Numbered from the stretch's first letter, positions 43,472 to 53,381 are shown. The stretch: 64,000 nucleotides of DNA from Thalassotalea euphylliae (GCF_003390375.1 NZ_QUOT01000001.1:2542001-2606000), one strand, 5' to 3'. Notes: a model not told the origin generated them from the sequence alone. A program made the numbers and translations.

Positions 43472-45304
43472 ATGTGTGGCATTGTAGGTGCAGTAGCACA
43501 GCGAGATGTAGCAGAAATCTTAGTTGAAGGCTTAAAACGCCTCGAATATCGCGGTTATGATTCCGCTGGCGTAGCTGTGGTTGACAGTAACAACCATCTA
43601 CAACGTGTGCGTCGCTTAGGTAAAGTACAAGCCTTGGCTGACGCAATTAATGAAACACCGCTAACTGGCGGCACTGGCATTGCGCACACGCGCTGGGCGA
43701 CTCATGGCGCGCCGAGCGAGAACAATGCTCACCCTCATGTCTCATCAGACACGGTTGCCGTCGTGCACAATGGCATTATTGAAAATCATCAAGAACTGCG
43801 CGCTGAACTGCAAGCAAAAGGTTATGAGTTCGTTACCGAAACTGATACCGAAGTGATTGCGCACTTAGTGCATCATGAATTGAAATCAGCGAATAGCTTG
43901 TTAGCGGCGGTACAAACCGCCGTTAAGCAACTTGACGGTGCCTACGGCACGGTAATTATAGACACACGTGATATTGAGCGTGTAGTTGTTGCTCGCTCAG
44001 GCAGCCCGTTGGTGATTGGTTATGGCTTAGGTGAAAACTTTATTGCTTCTGACATGATGGCCTTACTGCCTGTAACACGCAAATTCGCTTTCCTCGAAGA
44101 AGGTGATGTGGCAGAAGTTACTCGCTTTGAAGTGAATGTTTTTGATGTTGATGGCAAGCCCGTTATTCGTGAGGCAAAAGAGTCGGAAGTTAGTCACGAT
44201 GCCGGTGATAAGGGCGAATATCGCCATTACATGCTGAAAGAGATTTACGAACAGCCAACGGCAATTCGCAACTCGCTAGAAGGTCGTTTGTTAGGTGGTG
44301 AGCTGAATATTGATACCTTTGGCACTGGCGCAGATGAAATCTTCCGCGATATCGAGCATGTTCAAATTATTGCCTGTGGTACTAGCTATCACTCAGGCAT
44401 GGTGGCGCGTTACTGGCTAGAAGCTCATGCCGGCGTGTCATGTAACGTCGAGATTGCTAGCGAGTTCCGCTATCGCAAGTCTCATGTGCCAAGAAATGCG
44501 CTATTAGTGACGATTTCACAATCAGGCGAGACCGCTGATACGCTAGCGGCGCTTCGTCTAGCAAAAGAACTTGGGTATCGCGCCAGCTTAACCATATGTA
44601 ACGTGCCGGGATCGAGTCTAGTGCGCGAGTCTGACTTAGCGTTTATGACCAAAGCAGGCGCAGAAATTGGCGTAGCATCAACCAAAGCGTTTACCACCCA
44701 ACTGGTTGGTTTGATGATGATGACGCTTGCACTAGGTAAGCATCACGGTATGAGTGAAGCAGATCAGCACGCAATGGCACAAGCGCTGACTACTTTACCG
44801 AACAAGATCGAAGAAACCTTTGCGCTAGCCGATGAAATTGAAGATTTAGCCGAAGATTTCGCTGATAAAAACCACTCATTGTTCCTTGGCCGTGGCGATC
44901 AGTACCCTATCGCGATGGAAGGCGCACTCAAGCTCAAAGAAATTTCTTATATCCACGCTGAAGCATACGCAGCGGGTGAATTAAAGCATGGCCCATTAGC
45001 GTTAATCGATGCGGAAATGCCGGTAATTGTGGTGGCGCCAAAGAATGACTTAATCGAAAAATTAAAATCGAACGTTGAAGAAGTGCGCGCGCGTGGCGGT
45101 TTAATGTATGTGTTTGCCGACAGCGCCGCCAAATTTGACAGCGACGATACGATGAAAGTGATTAACGTGCCGCACTGCGACGATCTGATTGCACCAATCG
45201 TGTATACCTTGCCATTACAGCTGCTCTCTTACTATGTAGCGATAATTAAAGGGACGGATGTTGATCAGCCACGTAATTTGGCGAAATCGGTAACGGTAGA
45301 GTAA
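43472..45304 (+). CDS. glmS: Glutamine-fructose-6-phosphate aminotransferase
   Basis: Makes glucosamine-6-phosphate, the first step to UDP-GlcNAc. From the ATG at 43472 (AAGGATA upstream) it is 610 residues (609 in E. coli). Cys1 of the glutaminase begins the mature CGIVGAVAQRDVAEILVEGL. SIS domains contain IACGTSYHSGMVARYW and ISQSGETADTLAALRLAKE. The C-terminal DQPRNLAKSVTVE is encoded by the 3' end that TnsD recognises as attTn7. Tn7 begins 24 bases after the stop. The ORF is undamaged, as expected. Confidence 0.98.
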   Translation: MCGIVGAVAQRDVAEILVEGLKRLEYRGYDSAGVAVVDSNNHLQRVRRLGKVQALADAINETPLTGGTGIAHTRWATHGAPSENNAHPHVSSDTVAVVHNGIIENHQELRAELQAKGYEFVTETDTEVIAHLVHHELKSANSLLAAVQTAVKQLDGAYGTVIIDTRDIERVVVARSGSPLVIGYGLGENFIASDMMALLPVTRKFAFLEEGDVAEVTRFEVNVFDVDGKPVIREAKESEVSHDAGDKGEYRHYMLKEIYEQPTAIRNSLEGRLLGGELNIDTFGTGADEIFRDIEHVQIIACGTSYHSGMVARYWLEAHAGVSCNVEIASEFRYRKSHVPRNALLVTISQSGETADTLAALRLAKELGYRASLTICNVPGSSLVRESDLAFMTKAGAEIGVASTKAFTTQLVGLMMMTLALGKHHGMSEADQHAMAQALTTLPNKIEETFALADEIEDLAEDFADKNHSLFLGRGDQYPIAMEGALKLKEISYIHAEAYAAGELKHGPLALIDAEMPVIVVAPKNDLIEKLKSNVEEVRARGGLMYVFADSAAKFDSDDTMKVINVPHCDDLIAPIVYTLPLQLLSYYVAIIKGTDVDQPRNLAKSVTVE

Positions 45305-45323
45305 TTTTATCTGCTGAATTTAT

Positions 45324-45328
45324 GCCAT
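45324..45328 (+). other. Tn7 insertion point, 5-bp target sequence GCCAT
   Basis: These five bases (20-24 bases past the glmS stop) abut the Tn7 right end at 45329. Canonical Tn7 duplicates a 5-bp site here. The other copy would lie beyond the window. Confidence 0.8.
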
Positions 45329-45336
45329 TGTTGGAT

Positions 45337-45397
45337 GATAATAAAGTTTCATCACAATAATAAAGTATCATCATAACTGAATAATAAAGTATCATCA
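45337..45397 (+). repeat. Three TnsB-type repeats in the Tn7 right end
   Basis: 18-bp units GATAATAAAGTTTCATCA (45337-45354), AATAATAAAGTATCATCA (45356-45373) and AATAATAAAGTATCATCA (45380-45397). Tn7 right ends carry several 22-bp TnsB sites; binding here also probably represses the tns promoter. Confidence 0.85.
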
Positions 45398-45403
45398 TAA
45401 AGT

Positions 45404-45441
45404 CAGATATGAACTATGCTTTAAGCAATAGTTCATATCTG
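45404..45441 (+). promoter_or_regulatory. Hairpin just before tnsA
   Basis: A perfect 14-bp stem CAGATATGAACTAT / ATAGTTCATATCTG with a 10-base loop. It ends eight bases before the tnsA ATG and covers the usual ribosome-binding position. It may block translation on read-through RNA from glmS, end glmS transcription, or bind a regulator. Confidence 0.6.
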
Positions 45442-45449
45442 GCTTTCTT

Positions 45450-46271
45450 ATGTCTAATAGCTTCAAAGGGCTGACACACAAGCAAATAGATAGACGGCTT
45501 AAAGAAGGTCGGGGACAGAATTCAGGCCAAGACTACAAACCTTTCATATATACCCACGAAGTTTCTTCAGATGGCAGAGTTCATCGAATATTCGGACAAA
45601 AATCACAACGTATAAATCATTTATTGTCGGATTTAGAATTAGCTGTATTTCTAATGCTTGATTGGCATCAAGATGTCGTCGATGTGCGGGAACAATTTCC
45701 CATGTTGCTGCATGATACTATCCGCATAGCCGAAGAGTCAGGCTTACCACATCAAAAATACAAAGGTGTGTATCAAGTTTTGACGTCTGACTTTGTCGTG
45801 GATAGTCAGAATTTAGACATGCCTAGACTTGCTTTACAGGTTAAGTATGCAGAAGACTTAGGTGACAAAAAAACGATTCAACGACTAGAACTAGAGCGTC
45901 GGTATTGGCATTACAAAAGGGTTCCATGGTACCTAATCACTCAAAAAGAGATCCCTAAAACGGTTTTAAATAATATTCAATGGCTTTACCCCGCTAAAAA
46001 ACGAGAAATTTTCAATCAAGACCTCCAGCATTACTACGCTATTTTCATTGACGAGTTCAATCGTGCCCCACTTCAGAATCTGATTACAACTACTCAGAAG
46101 CTTGATATCGCATATCAATTAGAAAAGGGAGAAGCTCTTTATTGGCTTCGAAGTCTACTTGCATTACGTTTTTTTGTCTTTGATTTACAAATTCCATATA
46201 GAAATTTAGTCGCATCAGACTTGGGTAAAAATGGTCACCAAGAAGATGAGGTGGTCTATGCTTTTGCTTAA
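45450..46271 (+). CDS. tnsA: Tn7 endonuclease TnsA
   Basis: With TnsB, TnsA frees the transposon by cutting the 5' ends. 273 residues, equal to E. coli Tn7 TnsA. The catalytic triad is in place: E63 (SDLELAV), D114 (TSDFVVD), K132 (LQVKYAED), the same numbers as in the characterised protein. The N-terminal nuclease domain is followed by the C-terminal winged-helix part that contacts TnsB. No good ribosome binding site; a hairpin occupies that place. Overlaps tnsB by 14 bases. Confidence 0.96.
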   Translation: MSNSFKGLTHKQIDRRLKEGRGQNSGQDYKPFIYTHEVSSDGRVHRIFGQKSQRINHLLSDLELAVFLMLDWHQDVVDVREQFPMLLHDTIRIAEESGLPHQKYKGVYQVLTSDFVVDSQNLDMPRLALQVKYAEDLGDKKTIQRLELERRYWHYKRVPWYLITQKEIPKTVLNNIQWLYPAKKREIFNQDLQHYYAIFIDEFNRAPLQNLITTTQKLDIAYQLEKGEALYWLRSLLALRFFVFDLQIPYRNLVASDLGKNGHQEDEVVYAFA

Positions 46272-48345
46272 TCAGACATTTGAGGTGTCAGGTAAACTAA
46301 TGAGGTTGCTTTGGTATGAGAAAGACCAGGCTTATTGGATTGATATTGAGCATGCCAGTGCTTGGCCTGAATATGTGGAATATTCTTTTATTGAGTCAAA
46401 GCTTCTTGATGGTCAAATTCGTGTAATTGAAGATCCTCATTCTGAATTGAAATCACAGTTATATGATGAATCCAGTGTTAATTGGAAAAAGTGCAAACAC
46501 GCTTGGGATATTATTAAACCCCATATTTCAAGTAACGAACTATTTTATCGTAATGAAAGAGGCCGATTAGTAAGGCAGCTATCTGAACAATATCAAATAA
46601 CTCATCAATCAATAATTCGCTACCTACGTCGATATTGGCAAAGAGGCATGTGTATGCAAGCACTGTTACCTGACTACATGAACTCTGGAGGAAAAGGAAA
46701 AAGGCGCGACATCACCAAGAGTAAGCTAGGACGTAAGCGCTCTGTTTCAAGTGGCATAGGGGTAAATACTACACCAGAGATTGAACATGTATTTCGTCTC
46801 TCGATTGAGCGCAATCTGTTGAAGAAAAAACACTGCAGCATTCCATTAGCATATGCTAAAGCCCTTAATTTATTGGAGGCATCAATAACACAGAAAAATA
46901 ATTTTGAACTTTATCCTACAATTACTCAGTTCAGGTATTTCCTTAAAAGAGAATACTCCAAAACTCAGTTGGTTGAGCTACAAACATCTGACATCGAATA
47001 TGAAAAAGATATTCGCCCGTTGCATAGTACTTCTACTGCTGAGACTTTAGGGCCAGGCTTTCGCTATCAAATTGATGCAACAATTGCAGATGTGTACCTG
47101 TTATCCCAACACGACCGCAGCAATATAGTTGGTAGACCCGTTGTCTACTTTGTTGTTGATGTATTCAGTCGAATGGTTGTCGGCATGTATGTTGGTTTTG
47201 AAAATCCGTCTTGGATTAGTGCAATGATGGCCTTAATTAATGCGGCAACTTCTAAAGTAACCTATTGCCAGGAATTTGGTATTGAAATCGACGAGCAAGA
47301 CTGGCCTTGTGTAGGTCTACCCGATAAGTTATTGGCAGATCAAGGTGAATTAAAAGGAACTTTAGTAGAGTCTTTCATCACGTCAAGTGGCACTGTTATA
47401 GAAAATGCAAAAGCAAGAAGAGGTGATGCCAAAGGGATTGTAGAACGCTTATTTCGAACGATTCAATGTGATTTTAAACCTTTCACCGCGGGCATTGTTG
47501 AGCCGGTCATAAGTAAGAAGCGAGGAGGAAAGGATTATCGCCTTGATGCCACATTGACGATTCATGAATTTACAAAAAAAATAATAGAGTTGGTCCTTTA
47601 TCATAATAACGATCACATTATTAGTAAGTATGACAGGGTTGAAGGAATGCCGGGCACAGTGCCTTCAAACCCATTGTCGCTTTGGAGTTGGGGCATCAGC
47701 AACCTGACGGGTAGATTGAAAACCATAGAAGAAACTTACCTTAGAATAAACCTGCTTCCACATCAAATGGCCACGACTTCTGATTTTGGGGTTTGCTTGT
47801 TTGGTGGATATTACACTTGCTCTGAAATTATTAAGCTGGGCTGGTTGCACCGAAAAGCATCCACGAGACCTGCCAGAGTTAGAGTTGCCTTTGATCCTCG
47901 CGACGCCAACCATATCTATATTCGTCCAGACAGCAATATGAAGCATTTTTGGGTATGTGAATTGACAGATCGAAGTCGCCGTTTGAGAAACATGACATTT
48001 TGGGATGTGTGGAAGCTTCGTAAAGCAGAGAATAAAAGTAATCATAACGAGGCTATTTCTTCAGCTCTTTCAAGAGGCAAAGTAGTCCATAAAATGGAAC
48101 AAATTGAGCAAGAGGCGTTGAAGCACAAACCCAATTCAAAAGGCCTAAGTAAAGCATACCAACTTGGAAACATTAGGAAAAATAAGCTTGATGAAAGGGC
48201 TTTAGAGCGCCACAAATTAAAAACTAGTCTGACGAAAGAGCTGTCTGGTTCTGCTAAAATTATTCCGTTGCCTGATTCAAATAATGAAGACTACAGTTAC
48301 CCAGAGTTTATTGACGAATTGTTCGGTGATGAGGATACTGAATGA
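46258..48345 (+). CDS. tnsB: Tn7 transposase TnsB
   Basis: The DDE transposase that joins 3' ends and binds the end repeats. 695 residues from the ATG at 46258, which has GATGAGGTGG upstream; an ATG at 46231 gives 704 (702 in E. coli). Catalytic residues are D in RYQIDATIADVY, D in LLADQGELKG and E in KGIVERLFRT. A helix-turn-helix (YQITHQSIIRYLRRYWQRG) is in the DNA-binding part. The C-terminal tail is the part that contacts TnsC in Tn7. Overlaps tnsC by four bases (ATGA). Confidence 0.96.
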   Translation: MLLLNQTFEVSGKLMRLLWYEKDQAYWIDIEHASAWPEYVEYSFIESKLLDGQIRVIEDPHSELKSQLYDESSVNWKKCKHAWDIIKPHISSNELFYRNERGRLVRQLSEQYQITHQSIIRYLRRYWQRGMCMQALLPDYMNSGGKGKRRDITKSKLGRKRSVSSGIGVNTTPEIEHVFRLSIERNLLKKKHCSIPLAYAKALNLLEASITQKNNFELYPTITQFRYFLKREYSKTQLVELQTSDIEYEKDIRPLHSTSTAETLGPGFRYQIDATIADVYLLSQHDRSNIVGRPVVYFVVDVFSRMVVGMYVGFENPSWISAMMALINAATSKVTYCQEFGIEIDEQDWPCVGLPDKLLADQGELKGTLVESFITSSGTVIENAKARRGDAKGIVERLFRTIQCDFKPFTAGIVEPVISKKRGGKDYRLDATLTIHEFTKKIIELVLYHNNDHIISKYDRVEGMPGTVPSNPLSLWSWGISNLTGRLKTIEETYLRINLLPHQMATTSDFGVCLFGGYYTCSEIIKLGWLHRKASTRPARVRVAFDPRDANHIYIRPDSNMKHFWVCELTDRSRRLRNMTFWDVWKLRKAENKSNHNEAISSALSRGKVVHKMEQIEQEALKHKPNSKGLSKAYQLGNIRKNKLDERALERHKLKTSLTKELSGSAKIIPLPDSNNEDYSYPEFIDELFGDEDTE

Positions 48346-50012
48346 CATTACCAGAGAATGTTGTGCCTGCTATTTACGTCGATCCCGGTGTGGAACGCTA
48401 TCGTCATAACCCGTTTATCGAATCGTTGCCTCAGATAAAGTCAATTAAAGAGGTTCGCGATACACTGCAAGGTGAAGTGCGATTTAATCCCAAAGATATA
48501 TTTTCAAAAAACGAAGTTAGAGTTCATGAAATTGCAGGTCTGTTGGATGATTTCTTTCAGCCAATAGGTAGCCACCTGCAACTTGAAGAAAAAATTTCTA
48601 TCATGATCCGTAGTGGATACGTGGGAAGAAATATTTCCGATGGTTCATTGAATACTCAGTTACAAAATGGCTATGAACGCATTATGTCCGGCGATCTGAA
48701 TGCTTTCAGATTCAAAACCAAGAGGTCTACAGCACAGAGTTTAACGTTAATCGGTGTTTCTGGTTGTGGCAAGAGTACTACATTAAATCGTATTTTGGCG
48801 ATGTATCCAGATGCGATCTACCATGAAAAATATAACTTTATTCAGATTCCCTACTTAATCATCCAGTGTCCTTTTAATGGTTCATTAAAAAATTTATGCC
48901 TTAACTTTTTCAGAGCGTTGGATAGAGTTATTAATTCAAACTTTGAGAAAAAGTACACAAGGAACCGGCTAAGTCCTGATGTCCTTCTGACGCTAATGGC
49001 ACAGGCTGCCAATAGCAATGCTATAGGTCTTTTGGTAATTGACGAGATTCAGCGGCTTAGCCAAAAGCGATCCGATGACAGAGAAGATATGTTGGAGTTT
49101 TTTGTACAGCTGGTGAATGTTATTGGCATCCCTGTTGTGCTTGTGGGAACCCCAAAAGCTAGACCTATTTTTGAAGTTGAACTGCAATCAGCAAGAAGGA
49201 GCGCTGGGTTTGGTTCATTGTTTTGGTCTCCAATGAAAAACTTGCCCGCAACCGTAGACCTTAAAACAGGTAAAACGCGTCCAAGTGAGTGGATTGCGTT
49301 TACCGATAAACTGTGGCGTTACCAATGGCTGAGAAAGCGCGACGAAGTGATATCAGATGAAATCAGAGATTGTTGGTTTGAATTATCCCAAGGGGTTTTA
49401 GACATCGCAGTAAAGCTCTTTGTGTTAGCGCAAATGAGAGCCATTGCAACGAGAAAGGAATGTATTTCTGTAAATTTATTGAGGCAGGTTTATCAAGATG
49501 AATTAAAGCCTGTTCATTTAGTTTTGGATGCATTGCGCTCCAACGATCCTACTCGTATAGCCAAGTATTCAGATCTTAGGTTACACGATATAGATAAGCG
49601 AATATTAGAGCTAAGCCAAGAGATAACAAAAGCTAAAACGAGTCAAGATGAGGACATTGATAGGTTTAATGGTAATGAACAGGCGTTACGGTTGCTAAAC
49701 TTACTCAAGGCGATGGATTGCGATTCAGATCTACTTATACCATTCGTTCAACGAGCTTTTGATGAATATCCTAATCTCTCTGTTAGAGCACTTATGCCCA
49801 TAGTTCTAAAGTGGTATGAAGATATTCCCAATAAACCTTTACCGTTGCAGAGAGGCAAAAACAGCACTATCAATTCAAAGCACTGGTGTGAGCTAGAAAA
49901 ACAAGACTTACGATTTCAGTACGCACAGTGTGATGGGAAAGATATGCATCAAACTATGCGTTGTAATGACCTAATATTTAATATGGAAAGTTGGCTTTTA
50001 GACATGAATTAA
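48342..50012 (+). CDS. tnsC: Tn7 target regulator ATPase TnsC
   Basis: AAA+ ATPase that links the TnsAB transposase to TnsD or TnsE and gives target immunity. 556 residues (555 in E. coli). Walker A is IGVSGCGKSTT and Walker B is GLLVIDEIQRLS; the loop VGTPKARPIFE is a likely sensor. Separated from tnsD by three bases. Intact. Confidence 0.96.
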   Translation: MTLPENVVPAIYVDPGVERYRHNPFIESLPQIKSIKEVRDTLQGEVRFNPKDIFSKNEVRVHEIAGLLDDFFQPIGSHLQLEEKISIMIRSGYVGRNISDGSLNTQLQNGYERIMSGDLNAFRFKTKRSTAQSLTLIGVSGCGKSTTLNRILAMYPDAIYHEKYNFIQIPYLIIQCPFNGSLKNLCLNFFRALDRVINSNFEKKYTRNRLSPDVLLTLMAQAANSNAIGLLVIDEIQRLSQKRSDDREDMLEFFVQLVNVIGIPVVLVGTPKARPIFEVELQSARRSAGFGSLFWSPMKNLPATVDLKTGKTRPSEWIAFTDKLWRYQWLRKRDEVISDEIRDCWFELSQGVLDIAVKLFVLAQMRAIATRKECISVNLLRQVYQDELKPVHLVLDALRSNDPTRIAKYSDLRLHDIDKRILELSQEITKAKTSQDEDIDRFNGNEQALRLLNLLKAMDCDSDLLIPFVQRAFDEYPNLSVRALMPIVLKWYEDIPNKPLPLQRGKNSTINSKHWCELEKQDLRFQYAQCDGKDMHQTMRCNDLIFNMESWLLDMN

Positions 50013-50015
50013 ACG

Positions 50016-51542
50016 ATGAACCTCCTTCCCACTCCTTATCCTGATGAGCTTATCTACAGTGTCATAGCAAGAGCTGGCGTGCATTGGGGAATCTCTTCAC
50101 CAAAGCAGTTATTGGATGAAATTTATGAGGATAGAAATGTTTCATCCCGACTTTATTTTCCAAACCACATTACGCTAATTTCAAACAAGTACCCCAAAGT
50201 GCTGGGCCTTGATCAAGAGACATTAATCTATAAACACACACTGTTTCCGTTATATGCTCCTTTTTTATTGGAGCACACAAGACAGCAATGTTTGATGTGG
50301 CTTTGCGGAAGTTCAAAAGGTGCCGTTCATTTGGCGACAGGTCATGCAGCCTCTAGGTTGAGTCCATTAATATATTTAAGATATTGCCCAACTTGCTTAT
50401 TTAAACAACTTAAACGCTACGGTGAATATTACTGGCAGCGAATTTGGCAAATCACTGGTGTTGATAGTTGCCTTGAGCATGGCTTACTCACTAATTCAAT
50501 AATTAAGACTCAAAACCCACGCAAACATCAGTTCGTTGAGGCATGCCCTCGGTATTGTATCCATTGCTCGCAAACAAAACCCACTCAACAATCTCTTTTA
50601 ATCGCGAAACAAGCCCAAATACTACTGAATATGCGATCTATGGTATCGCCATCGTTTTCGCAATGGACTTCTTTCTATTATTTACTTGCTCAATCAGCAG
50701 GAGCTGTCAGAAAAAATCGCATACAACACGAAGAAGTAAAAGATCGGGTAATTGCGTTTTGGTCATTGCCTTGGCTAAATTCTTTAGGTCTAGATATCAA
50801 CTCAAGCGATACTAATTGGCTAAGATGTATATTCAGAAAGCATCGAAGAGCATTTAGTTACTTACAGCACATCATTGTAATGGCAACCTTGCTCCCTCTT
50901 GACTGGCGAATAGACAAAACGATAGATGCAGTAAAAAAACAAAAAACAACGCTTGATACTCATTCGAATACTACACTTTTCGTGAGATCAGCTAAATTAG
51001 TTAGTAGTTATCGAGTGAGGTGGCTCAGAGCTGTGAAAGCATTGGGTATTGAAAATGCGCGTCATAGTGGCTTTGGTGATTGCTATGCCTGGCTTTATCG
51101 TAATGATAACGCATGGCTGCGGGCAACCAACATTGAGTTTAGAAGCACTGTAACTTCAGTGAACCAAAGAGTTAACTGGAAATCGAGAGACAAAAAAACT
51201 GTTCGTACACTTATTCGCTTAAAAAATTGCCATGAGGCGACGCTTGATGCACCAAGATGGTCAGCTAACTGGTATATCAGTAGTTTAAAACGCTCAGTAA
51301 CAATTGAAAAAAATCTAGAAAAACTGCCATTAACTCAGATGTTTTTGGCACGTTTTAGCGAAAGCATTGACGAATATCAGATCAGGCGCTTGTCTCGAGA
51401 GATAATAGCAATAGGAAGTGAAAATAAGAATTTAATCTATCGTTCAGTATTATTGAGACGTGCGGGGTTGAGTGAGGAACGACTTAAGCCACTAACTCGT
51501 AAATTTTTATGCCAAATAATGGAAATTAGGTGCAGGGACTAA
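50016..51542 (+). CDS. tnsD: Tn7 attTn7-targeting protein TnsD
   Basis: A TniQ-family protein that binds the glmS 3' end and directs insertion downstream. 508 residues, as in E. coli. The TniQ start is MNLLPTPYPDELIYSVIARA, with a CCCH-type zinc site CPTCLFKQLKRYG ... DSCLEHG. Since this element sits exactly at attTn7, it was probably placed by this pathway. It overlaps tnsE by 13 bases. Confidence 0.96.
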   Translation: MNLLPTPYPDELIYSVIARAGVHWGISSPKQLLDEIYEDRNVSSRLYFPNHITLISNKYPKVLGLDQETLIYKHTLFPLYAPFLLEHTRQQCLMWLCGSSKGAVHLATGHAASRLSPLIYLRYCPTCLFKQLKRYGEYYWQRIWQITGVDSCLEHGLLTNSIIKTQNPRKHQFVEACPRYCIHCSQTKPTQQSLLIAKQAQILLNMRSMVSPSFSQWTSFYYLLAQSAGAVRKNRIQHEEVKDRVIAFWSLPWLNSLGLDINSSDTNWLRCIFRKHRRAFSYLQHIIVMATLLPLDWRIDKTIDAVKKQKTTLDTHSNTTLFVRSAKLVSSYRVRWLRAVKALGIENARHSGFGDCYAWLYRNDNAWLRATNIEFRSTVTSVNQRVNWKSRDKKTVRTLIRLKNCHEATLDAPRWSANWYISSLKRSVTIEKNLEKLPLTQMFLARFSESIDEYQIRRLSREIIAIGSENKNLIYRSVLLRRAGLSEERLKPLTRKFLCQIMEIRCRD

Positions 51543-53131
51543 GAATTGGGCAGTTTGAAGACGATACAACACTTAATGTAATTGGACATTTATTTCGTCC
51601 AATAAGTGGAGGTGCGTGGGAGCTATCATTGTGCCTATCCCCCAGTCAAAATACGAGATCATTGCGGTTTTCAATGGCTCCTGTATTGGTCAGAGAGAGG
51701 TTGTACAATCCTGTACAGAAAGCAGAGAAAAAGAATGCAAAGGAGCAACTTTTAATCCTTGATGCCTCTCGATGGCAAACGTGTCGATTCTCTGATTGTC
51801 CGGCCTATCAATCAACCAATAAAAAAGAGCTTCAACAATATTGTTTCTCTATTCCCACACCAAGTGGGAAAATGATTTATCTCCCCCAATTTGAACTTGC
51901 ACGCGCTTTGTTCTTTCATGACGGGTATATGGCAAGAGCAGCATTGGTGCCTAACCAGCTAGTGATGGATTTTGACGTACAGGTTTCGTGGGAATTTGAT
52001 AAGGCAAATATTAACGTCATGCCGCACTACCCAGTTACCTCGCTGAATGAGCCAAGCGCTCGAAGTATACTCTCTTGGATATTGCTAGATGAGAGTGCTT
52101 GTCAGTCGTTTAACTCTATCGCTCAGTATCAAATGCTCAAAGGACAAAACCTAGGAGTGCATCGAGAGTGGAATTTTCAGTTCAATCCCCCCCCTCTAGG
52201 GAATGTGGAGTTGGAATTACGTGGTAAATACGATGATAAAACCAAGTCTTTTTTCGCATTTGAAATAGAAAGCATCAAGAATGTTCGTGTTGATATACCA
52301 AGCCTTATTGAATTCTATCACCCCAAATTTAAGGAGTACGTTAAAGGCAAAGGTCAAAGAGAGCAAGGCTACAGTGGGGAACCACCAGAAGAGTACATAG
52401 TTACCGATGAAGATAGAGTTGTTTATGAGGAAAATGTCACTCTACGCCCACCGTTAGTTTCATTCGAATTTACTCAGCCTTTTAAAACCGTCAAAAGGCC
52501 GAAAGAGCGTAAACCCTCAGTTGCTGGGAAGAACGAAGATGATCACGAAGCAGAGCTGCTTGGCGAAGATGTGAGTGTTGGGGATAAAAACGCTAGCGGT
52601 GATTTGCCAGGTGGGGAATTTGAAGGAGCTGTTGATGACACGGATCACTCATACATTTACCTCAATAAGTTTGAATGCTTCCAAAAAATGTTAAAACTTT
52701 TAACTACCAAGTATGGATGTGATGTTTCAGTAAATTTGAGAAAATTGAAAAGGCGGGGACGATCTAGTAATCATTTGTTGTCTTCAACAGGCGAAGCAAG
52801 GTACTTTCTAGATGCCTGCATTAAATCTGGATCTAGTGTTTTTCACGCCTTAGAACTTGATATGTCGGATGGACGCCATTATCTGTCGACAATGTTGTTG
52901 GAACTTCCTTCGGAAAATAGCTGGCTAGAACACATTGAAATACTTGAATCTGAACTCCAACGCCTCTCATTGCGATGGCCATCAAAATACCTAACAATGC
53001 TCTGCGGTAAAGACCATTATCGTGGAGTAGCTCATCCTGAAACTAGTTACCATAACGGAAAGCTCGAAGCCGCTATTATTGAACATTGGGCAGAGCGTTT
53101 CTTCGGATGGATAGATCAGCTTGGTAAATAG
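51530..53131 (+). CDS. tnsE: Tn7 TnsE, replication-linked targeting
   Basis: Directs insertion into lagging-strand and conjugating DNA by binding the sliding clamp and recessed 3' ends. 533 residues (538 in E. coli) from a GTG start. Shared landmarks with E. coli TnsE include VIGHLFR near the start, YLPQFELARALFFHDGYMAR, and the C-terminal YGQDGHRG-like segment CGKDHYRGVAHPETSYH. The middle (about 270-385) is low in conservation and acidic. Presence of tnsE shows this is a classical Tn7 lineage, not a CRISPR-associated one. Confidence 0.93.
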   Translation: MQGLRIGQFEDDTTLNVIGHLFRPISGGAWELSLCLSPSQNTRSLRFSMAPVLVRERLYNPVQKAEKKNAKEQLLILDASRWQTCRFSDCPAYQSTNKKELQQYCFSIPTPSGKMIYLPQFELARALFFHDGYMARAALVPNQLVMDFDVQVSWEFDKANINVMPHYPVTSLNEPSARSILSWILLDESACQSFNSIAQYQMLKGQNLGVHREWNFQFNPPPLGNVELELRGKYDDKTKSFFAFEIESIKNVRVDIPSLIEFYHPKFKEYVKGKGQREQGYSGEPPEEYIVTDEDRVVYEENVTLRPPLVSFEFTQPFKTVKRPKERKPSVAGKNEDDHEAELLGEDVSVGDKNASGDLPGGEFEGAVDDTDHSYIYLNKFECFQKMLKLLTTKYGCDVSVNLRKLKRRGRSSNHLLSSTGEARYFLDACIKSGSSVFHALELDMSDGRHYLSTMLLELPSENSWLEHIEILESELQRLSLRWPSKYLTMLCGKDHYRGVAHPETSYHNGKLEAAIIEHWAERFFGWIDQLGK

Positions 53132-53281
53132 CCAGTTGAATAACGACGCCCTTTTTTGTAGCCGATACAGCCTCGTTTTTTATAAGTAAAATATTCTTAT
53201 TATGTGAGTCCCTCTCAAATGCTCTTGAGTAAGCAAAGGTTTCTTTAAAACTAGTTTTTAGTATATAAATTCACCTTTAAA

Positions 53282-53315
53282 TGAAAATATTCATGTAAAA
53301 GTGAAAATATTCATG
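53282..53315 (+). promoter_or_regulatory. Tandem operator-like repeat upstream of ietA-like gene
   Basis: TGAAAATATTCATG at 53282-53295 and 53302-53315, 20 bp apart (two helical turns). Each is nearly palindromic (TGAA...TTCA). TATATAAA at 53262-53269 could be the -10 of a promoter. Suggests a repressed operon. Confidence 0.45.
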
Positions 53316-53381
53316 GTTATTTTATTATTTTTCATTACTATTTGTTTATTGTTCATCTTTTTACTTTTTGGGAGAAGTAAA

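Noticed and set aside
45337..45397. Repeats near glmS as a CRISPR-like array
   Set aside because: Units are 18 bp with short uneven spacing at a transposon end, as expected for TnsB sites; no cas genes in the window.
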